From: Lampris incognitus
Taxonomy: Eukaryota; Chordata; Actinopteri; Lampriformes; Lampridae
Assembly: GCF_029633865.1 (NCBI RefSeq)
Contig: NC_079215.1
Span: 47,615,786 to 47,679,785 of the forward strand
Direction: 5' to 3'
Length of the DNA stretch: 64,000 nucleotides
Position numbers and translations under genes: made by a program. Below the pieces are notes generated by a model, which did no database searches, was not told the origin of the DNA, and was given only the letters and a program-made list of their open reading frames with translations. How positions within the stretch are numbered: the first letter of the stretch is position 1; every line of letters begins with the position of its first letter. This document shows positions 54,903 to 64,000 of this stretch, piece after piece.

Positions 54903-55303
54903 GGGGCATCCGGGTGGTCTATTCCATTGCCTACCAACACCGGTTCGAATCCCCGTGTTACCTCCGGCTTGGTTGGGCGTCCCTACAGACACAATTGGCC
55001 TTGTTTGCGGGTGGGAAGCCGGATGTGGGCATGTGTTCTGGTCGCTGCACTAGTGCCTCCTCTGGTCGGTTGGGGCACCTGTTCGGGGGGGGGGGGAATA
55101 GCGTGATTCCCCCCCCCCCAAGTGCTATGTCCCCCTAGTGAAACTCCTCACTGTCAGGTGAAAGGAAGCGACTTGTGACTCCACATGTATTGAAGGAGGC
55201 ATGTGGTAGTCTGCAGCCCTCCCCGGATCGGCAGAGGGGGTGGAGCAGCGACTGGGATGGCTCGGAAGAGTGGGGTGATTGGCCAAGTACAATTGGGGAG
55301 AAA
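54903..55303 (+). mobile_element. SINE-A copy 19, head deleted in part
   Basis: Starts GGGGCATCCGGGTGGTCTAT, with the A-box bases lost and CACCGGTTCGAATCCCC kept. Similar but diverged flanks ATACACTTTGAGAA and ATACTTTGGGAAA suggest an old target duplication. Confidence 0.88.
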
Positions 55304-55808
55304 ATATACTTTGGGAAAATTTAGGGACAAGTGTTGAAATGCCTTCCCTAGGGTGATAAGTGGCTGGTAAAGACGAATAAAGAAACATTAAATTGTAAAA
55401 GTTATAATGTATAAAAGGATAATAAAAAGTGCAATTTTTTTTTTTTTTAGATTGGAAGCAACTGATAGACTTGGAAAGGAACTGTATTTAGCATGTTTTG
55501 CCTCTGGATTTGTATTGAGAGCAGTTATAATGTGTGATAAAGAGAGTACCGTAAATTCTCAAACAAGTGCCAGGTATTAAATAGTGCCCCGAGTCTCAAA
55601 TATTGGCAGAGGTGCAGCTTGCCTTGGAAAATAAAAGCCAGTCCCATTTAAAGGCAGAGTTTAAAAAAATAAAAATACAGAAGTTGCAGAATGAGTGGGC
55701 TGATCAATGTAACGTATGTCCACAGCATTAATTTCATACAACATCATAGTCACACCACACTCACCATGCTGTTGCTCCAGGTTTCACTTTTGCAGCTGAA
55801 ATCCATGA

Positions 55809-55830
55809 TCCCCCCCCCCCCCCCCCCCCC
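55809..55830. repeat. poly-C run
   Basis: About 22 consecutive C. Shorter C runs occur at 3735 and 14626. Confidence 0.9.
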
Positions 55831-56708
55831 GTAAGCAGAAAGTTATTTTATCTGTGTGGACCATCGAGTCGGGTTACATAATAGGAACTGGCATCCTTAT
55901 CATGGTTGGTGACACTCTCCAGTCTCTGTATACCGCTGATGAAATGTTTGTGGTAAACACGTATACTTGTTGGAAACAATAGCAGAAAAATAACATTGAA
56001 AAGTGTTGCAAATGTGCTGATTCTTCTGATGGACAAACAATCAACATTGCTGTTCAACATTGAATACTGAAGTAACGGCTGTCAGAATAATAACAGTAGG
56101 TATTTTGTTATTTGCACAGCACGTCTTAAGAAAAACTCACAAAAGGGCAAAACTGCTGCATGACTGTTGCAAGTCTAAATTAGATATACATTATATGGTA
56201 CGAAAATATAGAATATACTACTGAAGAAAAGCCAAATTCAAAAATAATGGCTGTTTCTAATAACAGCCTGTCTCAAATAAAGGCCCGGTTCTCTCTTCAG
56301 TGGAGTTTAGCAAAGCCAATATTTGAGAATTTATGGTAAATGCACAACTGAAGGATGAAGGAATAAATACTAATTCCTGCTTCACTGAACCAAATCAGCA
56401 GCATTTTCCCCTTCAGTCCCCTAAGCTAGTTTACAACTTGAAATGTCAGTAGAGACAAATGTGTAGTGGAAATGAGTTGCCATTTGAATTCCCTCTTTAA
56501 TTACTGAGCTTAATTTTGAAATGTGCCTACAAGCCTAAATGAAAGCACCGGTGCTGTGTAACAGCAGCATTTTAAGTGGATGGCTTAATTGGGTGGCCAA
56601 TGCCAACATGCACTGCAGCTTAATTTACCACAGGGATATCTGCCACACAAGACTGCCAAATGGCCCCAGTCCACTCACCGTGGTAGATTTGGTTAAAACA
56701 ACCGAGGA

Positions 56709-57045
56709 GTGTGTTACTTCCGGCTTGGACAGGCGTCTGTACAGACACAATTGGCCGTGTCGGCGGGTGGGAAGCCGGATGTGGATGTGTGTCCTGGTCG
56801 CTGCACTAGCGCCTCCTCTGGTCTGTCAGGGAATAACACTACATCCCCCTGGTGGAACATCTCACTGTCAGGTGAAAAGAAGCAGCCGGCAACTCCACAT
56901 GTATGGAGGAGGCATGTGGTAGTCTGCAGCTCGCCCCGGATCGGCAGAGGAGGTGGCGCTGTGACCGGGATGGCTCGGAAGAGTGGGGTAATTCGCCGGA
57001 TACACTTGGGGAGAAAAGGGGGAGGGGGGGGGTCCAAAAAAATGG
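56709..57045 (+). mobile_element. SINE-A copy 20, 5'-truncated
   Basis: Begins GTGTTACTTCCGGCTTGG, just after the B box, and ends GGGGAGAAAAGGGGGAGGGG. It lacks the tRNA head. Confidence 0.88.
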
Positions 57046-57784
57046 GGAGCCTGAGTTAGTTTGGTAGTCTGAAAGTTAAGCCATTATCAACTTTAGACTT
57101 GAACACATTTGGGCTTTGGATGACTGCTGCCTGGGTATGAAAGGTACTCGAGACAACATTGTGTGCTGATTGGATTCCCAGCACTCGTATATCCTTTACG
57201 TCCAATTAAATTTGATGCCCAAGCCTGTTTGATGACGATGTATTAGAGGAGAGACTTTATCTATAAACTTATGGGTGTTTGTCTGAACTTGTCTATCTGT
57301 ATGGCGTTAACTTAATAACAGCGGTTGTGATTCTTGGAAACACTTATTCCATCTATGTCAGTGAATTCTCCAAAGTGCCAAACACCAATATGAAATCCTC
57401 AGTCGGCAGTTGAGGTCGTCCTCTTGAAATGAAACTCGTTTGCATTTCCTGAGGAGTAATAATATATTGTACATCGTGAGAAATCTATGCTGCACTGGGG
57501 ATTTCCATTTGAATAGGGACACAAAGTCTGTATTGCTTTTCAGCTTCTTAATTTTTTTATTTAATTTTATTTTTTTTAGCTCAATCTAGATTTGGCAGCG
57601 TAAGTACTATGTTTACTGGACCAAACTGAGCAGAACCTCTGAAAATGAATGAAGGATATGTTGCTCCTATTGTTTTGTGAGATGTGGCTAATAAGATATT
57701 TTGTACTTTGAGACTTTTCTAGATTTTATACATGCTTTGTAAATATATGGAAACAAAGATTTAGCTAAGTGTGTGTGCACGCAC

Positions 57785-57855
<71 letters not shown>

Positions 57856-58221
57856 CAAGAAAATTAAGATTTGAATAAATGATGTCATTGTCATTATATT
57901 ACAATTATACAGTAGGTTTGGGACTGTTTGGGGTTCACAAGCATCCAAGACGGTGTCAGGAGCATTACAACTGTGCAAAAAGTGGTCTTACAGTGAGTGA
58001 TCGGCTAACTTGTCTGTTGGAGTTTCTGGTGTACCACTGAATTGTTCAGTACAACAAATAAAATCCATTGTATCCACTATCCTGCTTCAGTGGTGGAGTT
58101 CTGCCTGCTCGTGTTAATGCTTCATAAAAAACAAGAGGAAACTCGGATGAATAAGTGATGAGTCAATCGCTAGATGTCAGATTTGCATGTAATTTCCAAG
58201 CCAAATGACATGTGTCTACAT
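57046..58221. other. intergenic, one microsatellite
   Basis: Apart from the GT/GA repeat, nothing recognised. Confidence 0.6.
57780..57854. repeat. (GT)n-(GA)n compound microsatellite
   Basis: About 10 GT units followed by about 25 GA units. Confidence 0.96.
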
Positions 58222-59050
58222 GTCAAGTCAATTTTATTTGTATAGCCCATTATCACATATTTACAGCAATACGGCATCCTGTCCTTAGACCCTCACATCA
58301 GATAAGGAACAACTCCCTAAAACCCTTTAACAAGATAGGAGGAAACCTCAGGGAGAGCAACAGAGGAACCAGAATCAGAAACGCTTTATTTGTCATTTCA
58401 TTTTATGCACGTGCGCACATGAAATTAAACTAAACATCATTTCCCCCAGCCCACAGCAGTGCAACACAAAGACAAAAACACGTATCCAAAAACTACAAGA
58501 ACTACAAGAACACCTATATCCAAACTACCACATACATCTTAACTTTTAAAAAAAGAATCACTGTCCAAGAGAACGAACGCCATCCAGGATGACTGTCGGA
58601 ACTGCCGGGCTGCATGGGCTAGCAGTTAGCTTAGCTTAGCCTGCCCCGTTTCCGCGTCCTGTCAGACTGCCCTCAGTGTTACCTCTTCAGGCGCAGCTCC
58701 GGTCAGGGCCGTGGTCCTTGGGCCCACAGGACGCAGCAGACCAAGCTCTCCTAGCTGGTCCATCACCAGATCTCCCAGCCATCAAACGAAGACAGACGCA
58801 GACATGGACAAAGACACTGCATGGACGGTACTGGGTGAGATCACCGCCAACGTGAATTTGCGTCGCCATCTTCCCTCACCAGAAGCGGAAGGAGGGATCT
58901 CTCTCCCAAGACGGACATATGTGCAATGGATGCTGTGTGTACACAATTTACAGAATACATCATTGAAAGAGGATAACAAAATTATAATGGAATTATAAAG
59001 TATTTGAAAATATGATGAGGAGGATGCCAAACAGTGTCCAGATGCCACCA
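58222..59050 (-). repeat. R3 copy with a ~520-bp internal insertion
   Basis: 58222-58367 (TCAATTTTATTTGTATAGCC to CAGAGGA) and 58891-59050 (GGAGGGATCTCTCTCCCAAG on) match the two halves that are contiguous at about 4795-4805. The intervening 58368-58890 starts AACCAGAATCAGAAACGCTT and is a different repeat. Confidence 0.72.
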
Positions 59051-59189
59051 GAACAGACTATACATGCAGATAGGGAGACTCACATCACACCATTCACATA
59101 TGCGGAAGAAGATGCAAGAAAAAACAGTCACACATCACAGTGAGCAAAGGATATAACATTGAAACAGGATAACAAAATTATATGGATTT

Positions 59190-59310
59190 ATACTGCTACT
59201 GCTTTCAGCTGCTCCCGTTAGGGGTCGCCAGAGCGGATCATCCGTTTTTATCTCTTCCTGTTCTCGGCATCTTCCTCTGTCATGCCAACCACCTGTATGT
59301 TGTGGTGGCA
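59190..59310 (-). mobile_element. Rex3/RTE-like LINE 3' end fragment
   Basis: Read on the minus strand, GATGATCCGCTCTGGCGACC followed by CCTAACGGGAGCAGCTGAAAG is the usual 3' end of fish Rex3/RTE-type LINEs. About 430 bp of unrelated sequence separates it from the reverse-transcriptase piece at 59740, so it may be the same insertion interrupted, or a second one. Confidence 0.65.
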
Positions 59311-59739
59311 AACTTTGTGATAAAAAGAAAATCGTCAGTTTTGTCTCTCTGAGTAAGTTTAGTTCACAGAAAATCGCACGTACGTGGACTCAATCTCGCC
59401 AAGGCCAGGATGAGCCCAGAGCATTAGATACATGATGTTTTTATAGGGTCAGACAAATAACTTGCATATCAGCTTGGAATGTGGTTTTCTGCTGACACCA
59501 GACAAAGGGAGCAACCCCCCATCTGCAGGTGCAAGCTACTTCCCCTTCTGCCAAGGGCAGGCCACGTACCAGCCATCTTTGTTGTGGAGAAGAGCACTTC
59601 TAGATGAAGGTAAACACGGAGAAAGCAGCCACTGTCTCGGCACCAAGGATGTGCTGACAGCAGCGGAAGGGTCAGTTGTAAGCAAAACACAAGTCATATG
59701 CAAAAATATGTGAGAAGTACCGTGATGTCTAACTGGAAA

Positions 59740-60740
59740 CAAGTGGCTCCGTTTGTCTCAGTACAAATGTTACAGCAGAACCTGTATAAGCTTGTATTTT
59801 TCCATTACAATGTCCTCCCTCACCATATCCATAAACCTCCTCTTTGGCCTTCCTCTTTCCCTCTTGCCTGGTAGTGCCATATTCAGCATCCTTCTCCTCC
59901 AATATACCCAGCATCTCACCTCCACACATGTCCAAACCATCTCAGTCTTGCCTCTCTTGCTTTGTCTACAAACCATCCAACCTGAGCGGTCCCTCTAATA
60001 TACTCATTCCTAATCTTGTCCTTCTTCGTCACTCCCAACAAAAATCTTATCATCTTCAACTCTGCCACCTCCAGCTCCGCCTCCTGTCTTTTCGTCAGTG
60101 CCACCATCTCCAAACCAAACAACACAGTTGGTCTCACTACCATCTTGTAAACATTCTTTCTAACTCTTGCTGGTACCCTTCTATCGCAAATCACTCCTGA
60201 CACTCTTCTCCACCCACTCCACCCTACCTGCACTCTCTTCTTCACCTCTGCATTCCCCATTACTTTGTACAGTTGAACCCAAATATTTGAACTCATCCAC
60301 CTTTGTCACCTCTACTCCTTGCATCCTCACTATTCCACTGTCCTCCCTCTCATTCACATAGTATATGTTTTCTGTCTTGTTCCGACTGACTTTCATTCCT
60401 CTTGTCTCCAGTGCATACCTCCACCTCTCCAGGATCTCCTCAACCTGTTCCGTATTCTCACTACAGATCACAATGTCATCCACAAACATCATAGTCCACG
60501 GAGACTCTTGCCTGATCTTATCCATCAACCTGTCCATCACATTGCAAACAAGAAAGGGCTCAGAGCCGATCCTTGATGTAATCTCACCTCCACCTTGAAC
60601 CCATCTGTCATTCCAACCACACACCTCACCATTGTCACACTGCCCTCACCACTCTTACATACTTCTCTGCCACTCTGACTTCCTCATACAATACCACACC
60701 TCTTCTCTCGGCACCCTGTCATATGCTTTCTCTCAATTCA
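59740..60740 (-). mobile_element. RTE/Rex3-like LINE reverse-transcriptase fragment
   Basis: The minus strand carries WTMMFVDDIVICSENTEQVE (the F/YxDD active site), ALETRGMKVSRNKTENIYYV, VDEFKYLGSTVQSNGECRG, then the thumb and C-terminal parts VRPTVLFGLEMVALTKRQEA, REARLRWFGHV and RGRPKRRFMDMVREDI. Frameshifts separate the pieces. It is 5'-truncated: the frame is lost at about 60.7 kb, close to the GPCR pseudogene. Confidence 0.88.
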
Positions 60741-60772
60741 CAAAGACACAATGTAACTCTTTCTGACCTTCT

Positions 60773-61440
60773 CTATACTAGCACATGGCCACAGCTATCC
60801 AGGTCACCTTCCTGATGGCGTGTACCTGTAAACTCCTTGGAGGCAATGGGGACACGCTGGAGGATCTTGAAGAAGACAAGGCAGTTGATGGCCAAGGGTA
60901 CAACGAAGGCTAAAAAGAACTGGTCAAGTGTAAACCAGTATGTGTTGGTGACTGGGTTGGGCAGGAGGAGCGTGCAGACCATCTGACAGGGATCAGGCTT
61001 GCGTACATCCACATAGGGATCATTGTGAGAGGGGACAGCAACCACACCAGGTAAATGACCAGCACAGCCATGCAGGGGTTTTGGACATAAGTGAAGCAGA
61101 TTGGATCCCCCATGGCCAGGTAGCTGTCAAGCGTCATAACAGTAAGGATATAAGTGCTAACAATCTGACTGTTGGAGTCTATGGCAGTGGTGACCATGCA
61201 CATTGTTGCTCCAAAGCATCAGTCACCATTTCCCAGAAACAGGTGAATAAGAAATGGCATCCCAAGTAGAAACAAAAGGTCAACAATAGACACATTCAAA
61301 ATAAAGATTTCTGGAACGGTCTAATTGATGCGGCACTTGCTCTTCTTCATGATGGTGTAGATGACGATGCAGTTTCCCAGGATTCCAAGCAAGCAGATGA
61401 TGCCAAAGATGATAGGAAGGACGGTGCTGTGGTTTTAGCC
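60773..61440 (-). pseudogene. melanin-concentrating-hormone-receptor-like GPCR pseudogene
   Basis: Read 5' to 3' on the minus strand, the pieces follow TM1 to about TM5 of an MCH receptor. They are IFGIICLLGILGNCIVIYTI (TM1), EIFILNVSIVDLLFLLGMPF (TM2), TMCMVTTAIDSNSQIVSTYI (TM3) and WFTLDQFFLAFVVPLAINCL (TM5). MCHR1 family members share the order GNSTVIF, DIFIINLSVVDLLFLLGMPF and YWFTLYQFFLAF. Damage visible: in-frame stops at 61321-61323 and 61219-61221, a frameshift near 60985, another near 60835, the DRY motif changed to DSY (about 61120-61128), and no TM6/TM7. The call as an MCHR relative is firm. Which paralogue it came from is not determined. It lies between an RTE-like LINE fragment and a SINE-B. 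Confidence 0.82.
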
Positions 61441-61577
61441 ACCATCTACAGCTGGAGACAGAGGGGGTTGAGAAGTAGATGAATATGGGTTGTCAGTACT
61501 CAAAGTTATGCTATTACACAACACAAACCACCTTATATGCATAGTATATGGATGTATAGTGTCATCTGCTCATCTAT

Positions 61578-61697
61578 TATCCATCCATCCATTGTCTTAA
61601 CTGCTTATCCTGCTCTCAGGGTCACGGGGATGCTGGAGCCAATCATTGGGCGGCAGGCGGGGAGACACCCTGGACAGGTCACCAGGCCATCACAGGG

Positions 61698-61790
<93 letters not shown>

Positions 61791-62007
61791 GGACAATTTA
61801 GTACCGCCAATTCACCTGACTTACTTTGGACTGTGGGAGGAAACCGGAGCCCCTGGAAGAAACCCACACAGACACGGGGGGAACATGCAAACTCCACACA
61901 GCGGACGACCCGGGATGACCAACCAAGGTTAGTCTACCCCGGGGCTCGAACCCAGGACCTTCTTGCTGTGAGGCGACCTTGCTAACCACTGCGCCACCGT
62001 GCCGCCC
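61578..62007 (-). mobile_element. SINE-B copy, full length, with expanded CA run
   Basis: CATCCATCCATTGTC at left; head GCTAACCACTGCGCCACCGT at right with GGGGCTCGAACCCAGGACC. The internal GT/CA position has grown to about 90 bp (61700-61786). Confidence 0.92.
61700..61786. repeat. (CA)n microsatellite inside SINE-B
   Basis: About 43 CA units at the position where other SINE-B copies have a short GT/CA run. Confidence 0.97.
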
Positions 62008-62619
62008 CATCCATTATCCATATCCACTTAATCAGATTCATGGTTGTGAGGGGCTGGAACTTATCACAGCAGGCATAGCTTTTATATCAGCTTGTATGGT
62101 ATAATACCACTACTGTATCACCAGCTGCATCAAGGAAACTTACATAAAGACAATTTGCCAATTCAGGGAAGTATAGGTACAGAGTTTTAATATCTTGAGT
62201 CCTTTTTCCTTTTATCTTTTTCAGCGTCTATTTCTTTCTTTGTTTCTTTCTTTCTTGTTAAATTTATGTGTATCCAAGCGCCTTCAGAATTCAAAATAGC
62301 AAACACAGATCATGATGAAAGATGTAGGAGATGATCTCTGCTAGCTATAGACACAGGCTTTGTTACTTAACTTAGATCTTATCTATAAACTTAAATATAT
62401 TAACTTATCAACTTAGATCTGATCTATTTTATCTAAAAGTCAAGCACCAAAATCAAGTCATTGTAAATTTCACATAAAATGTCGGAAATGTTTAACTAAA
62501 ACCCAAGTGACTCTATTATCTCTTCAGAAAATGTTTCCTAGACATGTTGTACAACAAGGCGAAAGATCTTAAATTGATTTGTAATCGTTTCACAGCAAGG
62601 GTTTTTTCTCACAGGCTAA
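62008..62619. other. intergenic gap before the LTR element
   Basis: Nothing recognised. A TTTCTTTCTTTG-type patch lies near 62.24 kb. Confidence 0.6.
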
Positions 62620-62858
62620 TGTAACGTGAACGGATAAATAGACTCGTGTGGTGACCCACATCTATATAACTAGAGACATTCACCTAAGAAGACAGCGTAC
62701 CTTTAAGGGAAGAGGCGAGGGGTCAGATAATGCACTTCCGCTTCCGGTACACAGTTCAGTGTCGTTGTCGAACGTATGACATGCAAAGTTGGAGCTAGTA
62801 AACTACCTCGACTACGTCTACTCTCACGTCTCCTGTCTCGTTGTTTTCTAACTCCACA
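62620..62858 (+). mobile_element. 5' LTR of Ty3/gypsy-type element
   Basis: The 239-bp segment starts TGTAACGTGAACGG and ends ACTCCACA (TG...CA ends). It contains a TATA-like CTATATAAC (62662-62670), and is followed at once by TTGGTGACCCAGACGTG, a typical primer-binding-site position. The gag-like ORF begins 38 nt after the LTR. The 3' LTR lies outside the window, so the LTR limits are inferred from end motifs rather than from a pair. Confidence 0.65.
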
Positions 62859-62895
62859 TTGGTGACCCAGACGTGATCGAACTACTAATACGAGT

Positions 62896-64000
62896 ATGTC
62901 TGACAACGACGACGCCGGTGCTAACAACATGGCTATTGCTAACGCTAGCATTTACGCCGCTACTGTGAAGCTACCCGACTTTTGGCAGCATAATCCACGG
63001 CCGTGGTTTCAACATGTGGAAGCCCACTTCCAGCTGAGAGGGATAACGCAGGATGCAACGCATTACTTCCACGTAGTGACGGCGTTAGACGCATCGACAA
63101 CGGCGCGAGCAATGACACTGTTGGAAGCTCCGCCAGCTGCTGGCAAGTACGATGCTATAAAGACATTCCTCCTGAAACTATGGATGGACGCCGCCAACGG
63201 CACGTCCATTCGGACGTACGGTATCAGACATGTGGACGTGTGTTTTGGCGGCCGACGTTTCGGCTGGGACTTTGTGATGGCTGCTGTATCCACCCCGCTC
63301 CTAGGTGCGGATTTCCTCTGTGCTTTCAACCTGCTGGTGGATGTTAAAAACTGTCGCGTGATTGATGCCGTCTCTTTTGCGTCATACCCCTGCACGCTTG
63401 GGGGCGCTGGAGCGCTGTGCCTCGCTAACACACTCTCCACCGGGGATCCATACCAACGCCTGCTCGCAAATTTCCCCGAGCTGACCACACCCACCTTCTC
63501 CTCGGCGGTGGCCAAGCACGGCGTGGAACATCATATCACCACAGTGGGGCCCCCAGTTTACGCCCGGGCCCGACGCCTCGACTCGGCCAAGCTCGCAATA
63601 GCCAGGGAGGAGTTTTCGACTATGGAGCGCCTCGGCATTGTCCGCCGTTCTGACAGCCCGTGGGCTTCCCCTCTTCACATGGTTACTAAGGCCGACGGGG
63701 GTTGGCGCCCGTGCGGGGACTACCGTCGACTAAACAATGCCACGACCCCCGACCGGTACCCCATACCGCACATACAAGATTTCTCTACCCACCTGGCGGG
63801 CGCTGCCATCTATTCCAAAATCGACTTAGTGCGGGGGTATCACCAAGTGCCGGTCCACCCACTGGATGTCCAAAAAACGGCTGTCATCACACCCTTTGGG
63901 CTCTTTGAGTTTTTACGTATGCCTTTCGGCCTTAAAGAGGCGGCGCAGACGTTTCAGCGCCTTATGGATTCTGTGCTCCGCGACATGCCATTTTTGTTTG
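62896..64000 (+). mobile_element. Ty3/gypsy gag-(pro)-RT open frame, internally deleted, runs off window end
   Basis: An ATG at 62896 opens a frame without a stop to the window edge (368 codons). The first ~95 residues resemble a retrotransposon Gag start ([20 protein letters not shown]). At about 63180-63190 the frame passes straight into the C-terminal half of a retropepsin (LLGADFL). It then enters Ty3-type reverse transcriptase with the conserved stretches [31 protein letters not shown] and [18 protein letters not shown]. Most of Gag, any zinc knuckle and the protease active-site Asp region are absent. The catalytic YxDD box would lie just beyond the window. The sequence is G/C-richer than its surroundings and undecayed, suggesting a fairly recent copy. 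I infer an in-frame internal deletion derivative. Confidence 0.85.

Noticed and set aside
63063..63678. Minus frames of 98-150 codons
   Set aside because: They are shadows of the Ty3-type open frame on the plus strand, which has recognisable Gag and RT motifs.
1..64000. CRISPR arrays, prokaryotic operons, riboswitches, rRNA
   Set aside because: None seen. The DNA is vertebrate nuclear in character.

Overview
This window is ray-finned (teleost-type) fish nuclear DNA. The evidence is intron-split coding sequence with GT/AG splice sites, long CA/GT microsatellites, Tc1/mariner and hAT DNA transposons, RTE/Rex3-like and L2-like LINE pieces, Ty3-type LTR elements, and dozens of tRNA-derived SINEs. 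Nothing in it is prokaryotic: there are no operons, ribosome binding sites or CRISPR arrays. I cannot name the species.

The one gene that looks intact is the 3' half of usp43 (ubiquitin-specific peptidase 43) on the + strand. Ten consecutive coding exons run from 13985 to the stop codon at 49999-50001. All ten join in phase (2,441 nt, 812 complete codons plus the stop). They cover the second half of the USP catalytic domain, including the second zinc CxxC pair, the His box and the catalytic Asp/Asn loop, and the basic, serine-rich C-terminal tail ending in the family signature. I could not find the 5' exons, which carry the Cys box, in the first 14 kb. They probably lie upstream of the window. 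On the minus strand near 61 kb is a decayed melanin-concentrating-hormone-receptor-like GPCR, with two in-frame stops, frameshifts and a lost DRY arginine.

Layout: 1-13.3 kb is repeat-rich sequence with an internally deleted LINE carrying a palindromic MITE (2.3-4 kb), SINEs, and a Tc1-in-Tc1-with-SINE nest (9.7-12.7 kb). From 14 to 50 kb is usp43, whose large introns hold a Sleeping-Beauty-like Tc1 remnant (17.4-18.6 kb), an ATGG/TTGG tetranucleotide array (19.4-19.7 kb), a 2.83-kb hAT element with an exact 8-bp target duplication (19.76-22.59 kb), a miniature LTR retrotransposon (TRIM, 37.9-38.3 kb), LINE fragments and many SINEs. From 50 to 59 kb lies downstream non-coding DNA with SINEs, one of which forms a foldback. 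From 59 to 62 kb there is an RTE/Rex3-like LINE reverse-transcriptase fragment, the GPCR pseudogene and a SINE. From 62.6 kb to the window edge is a Ty3-type LTR element whose gag start is fused in frame to protease/reverse-transcriptase sequence.

Family names used below: SINE-A is the roughly 440-bp tRNA-headed element ending in GGGGAGAAA plus an A-rich tail (about 20 copies, roughly 12% of the window). SINE-B is the roughly 340-bp tRNA-headed element ending in (ATGG)n. SINE-C is a single degenerate third SINE. R3 is a dispersed retroposon ending in AATAAAATTGATTTGA. The most unusual signals are the TRIM whose two LTRs each carry tRNA-like A and B boxes, the in-frame gag/pol deletion derivative, and repeats lying within 16-30 nt of usp43 splice acceptors.
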